NCBI GenBank assembly: GCA_964483805.1
Contig: CAZADH010000128.1
Coordinates: forward strand, 1 to 16,605
Direction of reading: 5' to 3'
DNA: 16,605 nucleotides
From: CAZADH01 sp964483805
GTDB taxonomy: Bacteria; Muiribacteriota; Ozemobacteria; Ozemobacterales; Ozemobacteraceae
In this document: positions 8,433 through 15,074 of the stretch, piece after piece
How positions within the stretch are numbered: the first letter of the stretch is position 1
How the letters are laid out: each line of letters begins with the position of its first letter
Program-made: the position numbers and the translations under genes
Notes under the pieces: model-generated
Database searches by the model: none
What the model was told of the DNA's origin: nothing
What the model saw: the letters and a program-made list of their open reading frames with translations, nothing else

Positions 8433-9829
8433 TCGTCGTGCTCTTTCGCCGCCGGCCTTGCGCCGTGCTCGCGGCGTTGCGCTTCGACTGCCGCGAGAAG
8501 TCGCGCCAGGTCAGCCGGATCACTGGTCGTCGGCGCTGGCCGGGCGACTGCTTTCGCCGTTTCGAGGTCGACAAACAGCGCATTGAGCGGACACAGTGAC
8601 CGACAATAGAACCGAGGCGTCAAAACAGCCCCCAACAGCGTGGTTGCTGCGAACAAGCCGCCCCAGAGGCCGCCGATTTGCATGAACAGCGCTCCGAATA
8701 CCTCGAGACGCTCGGGGCCGATCTGGGGTGCGACGACCAGCAACGCCAGACCCAACCAGGCAAGGCCGCGACCCACGGCAAGCGGGACCACGGTTCCGAC
8801 CGCCGCCGGATCGCGGCGCCACGCCAGCAATTCCTGCAAACGGCCCAGAGGACACAGCAGCGTACAATACCCGCGCGGTGCGCTCAGCGCGAGACCCAGC
8901 GCCACCACGAGAAACACCGCGGTGGCCAGAGGCAAGGTGGCCCAAGCGGAAGGGCCGGTGAGGGCAAGGCGCACGTGGGCCAGCGAAAGATACTGGGGCA
9001 CGACAAACCCAATGATGAGCACGACCCCCAATGCTGTCACCGGTGGTGGAACGCGTCGGCGCAAGCACAGCAGGCCAAGCACCGCGGCAAGCCCCCAGGC
9101 ATTGGCGTCGTGGGTGCGAATTCGGTTCGCGGCTCCGGTTGGTGCCGGGCCGGCCGCCGCCGGCGCCGTCGTCCCGGAACGAACGGAGTTCGTATTGACA
9201 ATAGCAATACTTCTGCGCACGGCCTCGCAGATGGCGGTAATCGACACGGTGGCGTGGGTGATACCGTCGATGTCGGCAAACGGTTCGAGTCGGCTCTCGG
9301 CCGACTTGCCGGTGAACTGCTGCAGGAACCAGGGTTCCTCGATGCCGCGCACGAAGGTGGGGGTCTCGCGGTGCTCGAGAAGGCGGACGTTGTCAACGAC
9401 GCCGCTGGCGTTGATCCCGACGAACAGATCGATGTCGCCTGCGTACCCGCAGGCATGCACGCCGGCTTCCCGGGTGGCGACACCCCGCCAGACCACCATC
9501 CCATCAGCGTTGCAGGCCTCGAATATGCCAGGGGTGCCGCTGGCCGGTTGGACTGTCGTGCCGCTGGGAGCCTGCGCCCGTGCGATGGCGAGCAGTGGGT
9601 GCGCGTCGAGCGAACCTTTGTCAATGGCCGATCCTGGGGTCAACTTGGCGTTCTGCGGCGGCGCCTTGTGCCAGGCAAAGGCGGCCCCGATCAGCAACAC
9701 GGCCGTGATCAGTGCCCGCAGGCGCGCGGCCCAGGCCCGTGCGGCAGCATTCGGGGGCAGATCACGCTGGGGTTCCTGCGCTGTCGCCAGCACGCCGGCC
9801 TCTCGTGCTGGTTCGTGTGGTTCGACCAT
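8429..9829 (-). CDS. NosR/RnfG-like FMN-binding membrane protein with two CX3CP Fe-S motifs
   Basis: Likely carries electrons across or along the inner membrane. The 466-residue protein has an N-terminal membrane segment (about 38-55) and an extracytoplasmic FMN-binding domain (about 105-210). Its DGITHATVS motif (188-196) matches the NosR/RnfG flavinylation site, where FMN is joined to a Thr, probably Thr194, by an ApbE-type enzyme. Hydrophobic segments follow near 243-258, 264-282, 298-316, 345-366 and 380-402. Between and after them are YCTLLCPLG (C322, C326) and FYCRSLCPLN (C409, C413), the paired CX3CP motifs of NosR/NapH/YccM polyferredoxins. No classical CxxCxxCxxxCP ferredoxin repeat is present. 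It is the first gene of a two-gene operon with the radical SAM gene. No Shine-Dalgarno sequence precedes the ATG; see the promoter at 9836-9864. Confidence 0.85.
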   Translation of the reverse strand: MVEPHEPAREAGVLATAQEPQRDLPPNAAARAWAARLRALITAVLLIGAAFAWHKAPPQNAKLTPGSAIDKGSLDAHPLLAIARAQAPSGTTVQPASGTPGIFEACNADGMVVWRGVATREAGVHACGYAGDIDLFVGINASGVVDNVRLLEHRETPTFVRGIEEPWFLQQFTGKSAESRLEPFADIDGITHATVSITAICEAVRRSIAIVNTNSVRSGTTAPAAAGPAPTGAANRIRTHDANAWGLAAVLGLLCLRRRVPPPVTALGVVLIIGFVVPQYLSLAHVRLALTGPSAWATLPLATAVFLVVALGLALSAPRGYCTLLCPLGRLQELLAWRRDPAAVGTVVPLAVGRGLAWLGLALLVVAPQIGPERLEVFGALFMQIGGLWGGLFAATTLLGAVLTPRFYCRSLCPLNALFVDLETAKAVARPAPTTSDPADLARLLAAVEAQRREHGARPAAKEHDE

Positions 9830-9835
9830 ACAGCA

Positions 9836-9864
9836 ATTCTACGGCCGGGGCCGCCGGCGCGCAA
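9836..9864 (-). promoter_or_regulatory. Sigma70-like promoter of the FMN-binding/radical SAM operon, apparently leaderless
   Basis: Minus strand: TTGCGC (9859-9864), a 17-base spacer, TAGAAT (9836-9841). Six bases separate the -10 from the ATG at 9829, so the expected first transcribed base is the A of the start codon. This agrees with the absence of a ribosome site. Prediction from sequence only. Confidence 0.5.
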
Positions 9865-9879
9865 ACGAGCGGCAATCAC

Positions 9880-9908
9880 TTGTCGTCGGGGCGTCTCGAC
9901 AGTACAAT
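9880..9908 (+). promoter_or_regulatory. Sigma70-like promoter of the coiled-coil/smr/mutM operon
   Basis: Plus strand: TTGTCG (9880-9885), a 17-base spacer, TACAAT (9903-9908). Transcription would start near 9915, giving a leader of about 45 bases before the GTG at 9961. Together with the promoter at 9836-9864 it makes the 131-base gap 9830-9960 a divergent promoter region. Confidence 0.5.
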
Positions 9909-9960
9909 TCGGACGTTCGCAGCCACAACAAACTATCTTGTCACTCGGTTTGGAGACAGT

Positions 9961-10461
9961 GTGCGTCAATCGGTTCTCGTTGCAATGGGGCTTGTCGCCG
10001 GTGCTTGGGTCGTGCCGACAGCCGGCCTCGCCCAACCGGCCACCGCCTGGCGCGAACGCGTCGAGCGTGCCAGCCAGCGGGTGGCCCAACAGCGCCAGCA
10101 GTGGCAGGGGCGCCTCGAGGCGCTTCACGACAAGATGATCGAAAAACAGGAAGAACAACGCCGTCAGGCGTCGGCGAGCGCCGAAGCGGCCGCGCGCCGG
10201 CAGGCCTTCGAGGCCGACTGGCAACGACTCGTTTCGACCAACCCAAGGGTGAAGGCGCTGGCCGACAGTTTTCTGGCTTGGCGCCAGGCACGTGCGTCCC
10301 GCCAAGCCGACCCGGTGGCCTCGGCGTCGCGCCATGTCGGGGCGTGTTGGCAAGCACTCTCGGCCGACGATCGGGCCGCCGTCGAGACCGTCGCACCCGG
10401 CACGGGTGAGCACTGCCGGCAGATCGTGGCGAGCGTCGCGTCGGACACCCCGAAACCATGA
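9961..10461 (+). CDS. Small secreted coiled-coil protein of unknown function
   Basis: A 166-residue protein starting at GTG 9961, preceded by GGAGA at 9952-9956. Residues 1-24 form a Sec signal peptide ending in TAGLA before QPATAW, so the mature protein should be periplasmic or secreted. The middle (about 27-80) is rich in Arg, Gln, Glu and Ala and strongly helical, probably a coiled coil. The C-terminal third has two cysteines that could form a disulfide. A longer reading from 9712 is open but would run antisense through the FMN-binding gene and lacks a signal, so the shorter start is chosen. The stop overlaps the next ATG (ATGA). I do not recognise the family. Its coupling to smr and mutM does not reveal a role. 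Confidence 0.65.
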   Translation: MRQSVLVAMGLVAGAWVVPTAGLAQPATAWRERVERASQRVAQQRQQWQGRLEALHDKMIEKQEEQRRQASASAEAAARRQAFEADWQRLVSTNPRVKALADSFLAWRQARASRQADPVASASRHVGACWQALSADDRAAVETVAPGTGEHCRQIVASVASDTPKP

Positions 10462-10781
10462 ACACGCCGAACAACCCGCCGTCCGACGACGCTGTCGTCA
10501 TTCCGATCGACGGTACGCTCGATCTGCACAACTTCCGACCGGCCGAGGCCGCCGACGTGGTCGAAGACTATCTGATGGAATGCCGCGCCCGGTCGATACT
10601 GACCGCACGGCTCATCCACGGCAAGGGCACCGGGCAACTGCGGGAAAAGGTGCATGCGCGTCTGCGCAAGCTGCCCTGGGTGACCTCGGTGATCTGGCCC
10701 GTCGACGGCAACTGGGGCGCCACCCGCGTCGAGCTTGCCGCCGAAGAAGGGCCGCTGCGCGGGTCGGGGGCGGGCGGTTAG
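10458..10781 (+). CDS. Smr-domain protein
   Basis: A 107-residue stand-alone Smr (small MutS-related) domain. Motifs are DLHNFRP (residues 22-28), with the DLH found in most Smr nucleases, and the glycine loop HGKGTGQLR (54-62), followed by a short conserved VxxxL helix and a terminal strand. Smr domains bind branched or nicked nucleic acid and several cleave DNA or RNA; the substrate of this one is unknown. The length fits single-domain family members. The start overlaps the stop of the coiled-coil gene by ATGA, and mutM begins 6 bases after its stop, so all three are probably one transcript. A link to DNA repair with MutM is plausible from the family and position, but it is inference. Confidence 0.85.
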   Translation: MNTPNNPPSDDAVVIPIDGTLDLHNFRPAEAADVVEDYLMECRARSILTARLIHGKGTGQLREKVHARLRKLPWVTSVIWPVDGNWGATRVELAAEEGPLRGSGAGG

Positions 10782-10787
10782 CGACCG

Positions 10788-11678
10788 ATGCCTGAACTGC
10801 CCGAAGTCGAAACCGTTGCGCGGGCGGTCGCGCCACACTTGATTGGGCGCTCGATCGCCGCGTGGTGTCAGGGCGACAAACCCCTGCGCTTGCCGCTTCC
10901 CACGGCCGATGAACGCCGCGATGTTGTGGGCCGCCGCATTCTCGAGGTGTGGCGTCGGGCCAAACTGCTCGTGATCGAACTGGCCGGGCGCCGGGCCGTC
11001 ATTGTGCATCTGGGCATGACCGGCACGTTGTCACTGGCCGCGAAGCGGTCGCGTCGTGCCAAACATGAACACGTTGTATTGATATTGTCAGACGGAGCCG
11101 TTTTGCGTTTTCGTGATCCTCGGCGTTTTGGTTTGGTGCGGGTGGCTCGGTTGCCGGCACCGCGGACTCTGCCGCCATCGTTCGCTGCGGGGCTTGGCCC
11201 GGAGCCGCTCGGTCGCGGTTTTTCGACGACCTACTTCGCCGCGGCCTGTGCCGCCTCGGCGCGCGCCATCAAGTCGGTGATCATGGACAACGCCGTCGTG
11301 GTCGGCGTCGGCAACATCTATGCTGCCGAGTCGCTGTTTCGCGCGCGGATTCATCCGCTGACGCCCGCGCGTGCCCTGAAGCGACCCCAGGTGGTTGCTC
11401 TGCGGCGCGAAATCGTTGCCGTCCTGCGGGAAGCCATCGCAGCCGGCGGCACGACCATCAGCGATTTCCGCACCGTCGATGGCAGCGAAGGCCACTTCAG
11501 CCGGCACCTCGCGGTCTACGACCGCGCCGGCGAACCGTGTGAACGCTGCCGCACAGGGCTGATCGAACGTGTCGTCATCTCCGGCCGCTCCTCCTATCTC
11601 TGCCCCGCCTGCCAGCCCGCGCCGCGCAAAAAACCGGGGACAGACCCCAATCCGGCCCCGCCGCTGATTTTCGCATGA
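10788..11678 (+). CDS. mutM: Formamidopyrimidine-DNA glycosylase (Fpg/MutM)
   Basis: Bifunctional DNA glycosylase/AP lyase that removes 8-oxoguanine and formamidopyrimidines. All key features are present: PELPEVETV after Met1 (Pro2 catalytic amine, Glu3), Lys59, HLGMTG (74-79, Met77 of the base-gap triad), DPRRFG (110-115, Arg and Phe of the triad), GVGNIYA (173-179) in the helix-two-turn-helix, and a zinc finger with C251/C254 and C272/C275, including the conserved Arg267. The family usually ends just after the last finger cysteine. Here about 20 residues (PAPRKKPGTDPNPAPPLIFA) follow, part of them encoded by a GGGGACAGACCC repeat unit. At 11071-11090 there is a short AT-rich patch of rare codons. 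The ATG at 10788 gives the required Pro2. Confidence 0.95.
   Translation: MPELPEVETVARAVAPHLIGRSIAAWCQGDKPLRLPLPTADERRDVVGRRILEVWRRAKLLVIELAGRRAVIVHLGMTGTLSLAAKRSRRAKHEHVVLILSDGAVLRFRDPRRFGLVRVARLPAPRTLPPSFAAGLGPEPLGRGFSTTYFAAACAASARAIKSVIMDNAVVVGVGNIYAAESLFRARIHPLTPARALKRPQVVALRREIVAVLREAIAAGGTTISDFRTVDGSEGHFSRHLAVYDRAGEPCERCRTGLIERVVISGRSSYLCPACQPAPRKKPGTDPNPAPPLIFA
11634..11648 (+). repeat. GGGGACAGACCCC repeat unit inside the 3' end of mutM
   Basis: CCGGGGACAGACCCC; it shares the 12-base unit GGGGACAGACCC with both arms of the palindrome at 11690-11719, 56 bases downstream. It encodes the GTDP part of the extra MutM tail. Confidence 0.7.
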
Positions 11679-11689
11679 TCAACCCGGTT

Positions 11690-11719
11690 AAGGGGACAGA
11701 CCCTAGGGTCTGTCCCCTT
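11690..11719. repeat. Perfect 30-bp palindrome after mutM
   Basis: AAGGGGACAGACCCT (11690-11704) is followed directly by its exact reverse complement (11705-11719). The unit GGGGACAGACCC occurs three times within 85 bases: 11636-11647, 11692-11703, and inverted at 11706-11717. As RNA it would fold into a hairpin of about 13 pairs with a CTAG loop, followed by only three T, so it could end transcription on either strand. The shape is also that of a small dispersed REP-like element. Terminator action is inference. Confidence 0.75.
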
Positions 11720-11720
11720 T

Positions 11721-11765
11721 CCACAGGCGTGGCGAAGTGATACTTTGTCAGCCGCAGGCCTGTGT
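11721..11765. repeat. Imperfect inverted repeat in the leader region of the acylase gene
   Basis: CACAGGC (11722-11728) and GCCTGTG (11758-11764) form 7-base arms around a 29-base spacer, directly after the 30-bp palindrome and before the acylase start. The 129-base gap between mutM and the acylase is therefore largely inverted repeats. I see no convincing promoter in it. Confidence 0.35.
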
Positions 11766-11807
11766 GGTGGAAGCTCGCAGTCAAACAACAAACAGCAGGG
11801 GTCACTT

Positions 11808-14204
11808 ATGTTGAATCGCTCGTGCCGTAGCCGTTCTTCTGTCCTGGTTCCCGTTGGGTACGTGGTCATTTTCGTCATGTGCATGCTGATGCCCGGTTCG
11901 GTAGCCGCTTCGGCAGCCGACAACGACGGCATTCTCATCGCTCGCGACGGATATGGGATCGGCCACGTCATGGCGCCAACCATGGCCGATGCGTGGTACG
12001 GGTTCGGTTATGTGACCGCCCAGGACCGCATGTTTCAACTCGAGGTCATGCGCCGGTCGATCGACGGTACGGCGGCCGAAGTCTTCGGCGCCCGGTTCAT
12101 CGACAGCGACCTGATTGCGCGCCGTGATGCTGTGAGTCGCGCCGATCTCGAGCGCGAGCTGGCGGTTGCGCCGGCGACGTTTTCTCTGTTGCTGCGCCAC
12201 TTCACCGAGGGGCTCAACGATGCGATCGCCGATGCCCAGGCCGGTCGCATTGCGCTCGACCCGCGCTTCGCCAAGCTCTCGGTCGCCTTGCGCCCATTCT
12301 CGCAAATCGACGTGTTATCGCTGTTTGCCGGCACCATGGCCGTACGCTACAACGATTTCAGTCAGGAACTCGACAACTTCAACCTGTTGCGCACCATGAA
12401 CCGCCGCTTCGGTCCGCGGCAGGCGGCCAACATTTTTGATGATGTCATCTTTCATCACGATCCGCGGGTGACTTCGACGCTTGGTGGCACCGCCCGCGAA
12501 CGGCGCGTCGTGCCGCACCACGACGAGCTGCTGCCCGGTTGGGCCGATCCGGAGGCCCCGGTTGTCGGTCCGCACAGCGAGAGACAGCGGCATCTCAAGA
12601 CGATCAAGGCATTGGGGCAACCACCCAAATCCGGCAGTTATGCCCTGGCGTTGTCGACACGGCCACGCGGTGGCAATGAAGCTTTCTTGCTGGCCGGTCC
12701 GCAGATGGGGTATTTCAATCCGTCGTGCCTCTTCCAGATCGGACTGCACTGGCCTGGCGGCGACATCGTCGGGGCGACGCCGGTCGGATACCTCAACGTG
12801 ATGTTTGGCGCCAACCGCAAGTTGGGTTTCACCGCCACGGCGGGCGTGGCGAATCAGGTCGATCTGCTCCTGCTCAATCGGCCGGCGGGGGCGAGTGACT
12901 CGGCGTTGCTCGATCGGGTCGTGGTGCCGATCCAGCGCCATCGGGAGACGATTGCCGTTTTGGCGAGTGCCACGCCGGTACAACGGGAGCGGGCCTCGAC
13001 GGGGCTTGGCCCGGTGCTGGCCGAGGAGGGCGACCGCGTCTACGTGAAACATCGCGCGTGGCAGGGCCACGTGGTCGAAAGCTATGCTGCCTGGACCGAG
13101 ATGAACTTCGCCGAATCACTGCCGCAGTTCATTGCCTGCGGTGACCGGATGGCGCTGTCGATCCACTGGATCGGCGTCGACCGGGGTGGCCATATCGGGT
13201 ATTGCTACTGTGGCATGGGCAAATCGCGTCAGGTCTTCGGCGACGATCGCCTGCCCACGACACACCCGACATCGTGGAATTACCCCGATCGGCGGATTGC
13301 GGCGATCGATCCGCCGACCGGCATCCTGGCCAACTGGAATGCCCCGCCGACCGTCGACTTCCGCAACGGCGACATGCAGACCCTCTGGGGCGCCGATCAA
13401 CGGACCGCGTTGCTCGAGCGTCTGGCTCGCGCCGCCCCCGAACGCTGGTCGGCGCGCTTTCTCGCCGATGTCGATCGCGAGGTGGCGTTCACCGATTTGC
13501 GGGCCACGTTCTTCAAGACGATATTGCTTGACAATGTAAATACAAAGCAATTGTCACCATGGCAGAAGCTCGCGTATGACGGCCTGCGCACCTGGGACGA
13601 CCGGCGCGCCGACGACGACCACGATGGGCGGTTCGACAACGCCGCCCCCACCGTTTTTGACGCGTTCTTCAATCAGGTGGTCGCCAGTTTCACCGGAGCG
13701 ACGCTCAACGAGTTTGTCTGGATGGTGTCTTCCGACCCGACCTGGACGCAGAGCGCGCTCCTCCTCAACATCATTGGCGGCAAGACCCGATACGACTGGC
13801 TGCACGGAGAACCGGCCGGGACCGTGATCACCCGCTCGTTCAAGTCGGCTCTGGCTTCGGTCGCTTCGGAAGGCGCCCCCCTGCCCTGTCAGCCGGTGCC
13901 GCCCATGGTCTTTGCCGGGGTCAACTTCGCCGGCGTGCCGCAGGAATGCGAGGCGGCCACCTTCACCCCCGCAATGAATCGCGGCAGCGTGGTGCAGATC
14001 ATCTCGGCCGGTCCTCGAGGGATTGCGGTCGACAGCGTCATGCCGCCGGGCAACACTGCCTCCGGCGATCACGCAACCGATCAGATCGCGCCGTTTTGTC
14101 GGTTCGCCTTCAGTCGGATGCCGATGAACGCCCATGAGGTGCTCGCCGACGCGAAACACGTGTCGGTCCTGTCGCGTCGATCGGCGTCACCGCTGTCCCG
14201 GTAA
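11808..14204 (+). CDS. Penicillin acylase family protein (secreted Ntn hydrolase)
   Basis: An amidase that matures by self-cleavage into two chains; family members act on beta-lactams, acyl-homoserine lactones or other N-acyl substrates, and the substrate here is unknown. The start at 11808 gives 798 residues with a signal peptide (hydrophobic 12-30, ending near ASAAD). The A-chain region carries GFGYVTAQDRMFQLEVMRR (65-83), a family hallmark. The likely new N-terminal nucleophile is Ser277 in KSGSYALAL, preceded by Gly as usual. It is followed by AGPQMGYF and FTATAGVANQVDLL, equivalent to the oxyanion and calcium-site strands of the B chain. Residues about 570-583 use a cluster of rare AT-rich codons. 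An AGGGG lies 8 bases before the ATG. The last 95 bases overlap the lipoprotein gene antisense. Confidence 0.88.
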   Translation: MLNRSCRSRSSVLVPVGYVVIFVMCMLMPGSVAASAADNDGILIARDGYGIGHVMAPTMADAWYGFGYVTAQDRMFQLEVMRRSIDGTAAEVFGARFIDSDLIARRDAVSRADLERELAVAPATFSLLLRHFTEGLNDAIADAQAGRIALDPRFAKLSVALRPFSQIDVLSLFAGTMAVRYNDFSQELDNFNLLRTMNRRFGPRQAANIFDDVIFHHDPRVTSTLGGTARERRVVPHHDELLPGWADPEAPVVGPHSERQRHLKTIKALGQPPKSGSYALALSTRPRGGNEAFLLAGPQMGYFNPSCLFQIGLHWPGGDIVGATPVGYLNVMFGANRKLGFTATAGVANQVDLLLLNRPAGASDSALLDRVVVPIQRHRETIAVLASATPVQRERASTGLGPVLAEEGDRVYVKHRAWQGHVVESYAAWTEMNFAESLPQFIACGDRMALSIHWIGVDRGGHIGYCYCGMGKSRQVFGDDRLPTTHPTSWNYPDRRIAAIDPPTGILANWNAPPTVDFRNGDMQTLWGADQRTALLERLARAAPERWSARFLADVDREVAFTDLRATFFKTILLDNVNTKQLSPWQKLAYDGLRTWDDRRADDDHDGRFDNAAPTVFDAFFNQVVASFTGATLNEFVWMVSSDPTWTQSALLLNIIGGKTRYDWLHGEPAGTVITRSFKSALASVASEGAPLPCQPVPPMVFAGVNFAGVPQECEAATFTPAMNRGSVVQIISAGPRGIAVDSVMPPGNTASGDHATDQIAPFCRFAFSRMPMNAHEVLADAKHVSVLSRRSASPLSR

Positions 14205-14880
14205 CGGTGGCCAACTGAAACGCTGCCTCGACCGGATCGAACCGCGGCGGCAGCGCGTCGGCGCCTGACCGGAACTCCGGCGGCAGTCGGTTGGCCATGG
14301 CCCGCCGCGGCAGTTGTTGATCGGCGTAGACCAGATAAACGCCGGTCACCACCACGCGTCCCGACAGCAGGGTCATCGTCGCCGACGCCAGGGTGTGGCC
14401 GTCGGACATGACCATGTATTGCAAAATCTTGTCGCCCGTTGAACTGCGCCGGGCCAGGCTAAACGTGCCTTGCGGAGCCCCGTTGAGCGCAAACTGCACC
14501 GACCCGGCGCCGGCATACATCTCGTAGTCATAGAATTCGAAGATGATCCGGGTGGCGGTCGCCGTGACGGTCATCGTCGAGCCGGTCGCGGCGCTGGTCA
14601 TCATGTAATAGGTGGCCGGCACATTGACCGGCACGAGGTTCCACGCACCCTCATAATGCACCGGATAGATGTAGGGTGAGAACCGGTCATTGGGCATGAA
14701 CGATCCGTTGACGAAGCCGCGGGCGTCGAGGTCCATGCCAAACGTTTCTTGACTGGTGGTCGGGGTGCCGACCGTTTCGGTGCCGAGCGGATTGTTCTTC
14801 TCGTTGTCACAACCGGGAAGAAACACAGCCAGTGTGACCGTGGCGATGACGCCGACCAACAGAACTTTCCACGACGGCAT
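14110..14880 (-). CDS. Putative lipoprotein of unknown function
   Basis: A 256-residue protein. Residues 1-23 are a hydrophobic signal ending in AVFLPGC, a lipobox-like site with Cys24 as the probable lipidated residue; Pro before Gly is atypical. After a polar linker comes a beta-rich region with many Thr, Val and aromatic residues, compatible with a small beta-sandwich, and an Arg-rich tail. I do not recognise the domain. The start at 14880 is chosen because it begins the signal sequence and has AAGGGGG 6 bases upstream. Its last 95 bases lie antisense over the end of the acylase gene. The leader holds a 10-bp inverted repeat. No terminator is seen. Confidence 0.6.
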   Translation of the reverse strand: MPSWKVLLVGVIATVTLAVFLPGCDNEKNNPLGTETVGTPTTSQETFGMDLDARGFVNGSFMPNDRFSPYIYPVHYEGAWNLVPVNVPATYYMMTSAATGSTMTVTATATRIIFEFYDYEMYAGAGSVQFALNGAPQGTFSLARRSSTGDKILQYMVMSDGHTLASATMTLLSGRVVVTGVYLVYADQQLPRRAMANRLPPEFRSGADALPPRFDPVEAAFQLATVTGTAVTPIDATGPTRVSRRRAPHGRSSASD

Positions 14881-14886
14881 GGGATG

Positions 14887-14893
14887 CCCCCTT
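14887..14893 (-). promoter_or_regulatory. Ribosome binding site AAGGGGG of the lipoprotein gene
   Basis: On the minus strand, 6 bases before the ATG at 14880; one mismatch from AAGGAGG. Its first base is also the end of the inverted-repeat arm at 14893-14902, so folding of the leader could affect access to it. Confidence 0.5.
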
Positions 14894-14945
14894 GTATCGA
14901 GTCTTTTTCGGGTCTGCAACAAACAGAACTTCCCTACTCGATACA
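14893..14945. repeat. 10-bp perfect inverted repeat in the leader of the lipoprotein gene
   Basis: TGTATCGAGT (14893-14902) and ACTCGATACA (14936-14945) are exact inverse copies with a 33-base spacer. A second small hairpin, CGGCA-TTT-TGCCG, lies next to it at 14947-14959. The 194-base gap 14881-15074 holds these and no clear promoter hexamers. It could be an operator for a dimeric regulator or a leader RNA structure. Confidence 0.5.
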
Positions 14946-15074
14946 TCGGCATTTTGCCGCCGAAACTTGAGGGCCCCGCCTGCACACGACTGCCGCCATG
15001 GCTGGCGGCGACTCGGGGCGGCACCCGGATGGTGCCGTTGCCCCGGTGTGCGAAGGGGGGGCAGCGCCTCGCCG

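Noticed and set aside
9192..9210. Small palindrome GTATTG...CAATAC as an operator
   Set aside because: It lies deep inside the FMN-binding gene with six-base arms; by itself not convincing, though the surrounding motif is reported separately.
9712..9960. N-terminal extension of the secreted coiled-coil protein
   Set aside because: It would lie antisense over the start of the FMN-binding gene and across both predicted promoters, and would bury a good signal peptide inside the protein.
8640..10409. Very long open frame (589 codons) on the plus strand across the FMN-binding gene and the coiled-coil gene
   Set aside because: Antisense to a gene with clear FMN and Fe-S motifs and out of frame with the next real gene; the protein is Arg/Ser/Pro-rich with no domain, as expected for a shadow frame in GC-rich DNA.
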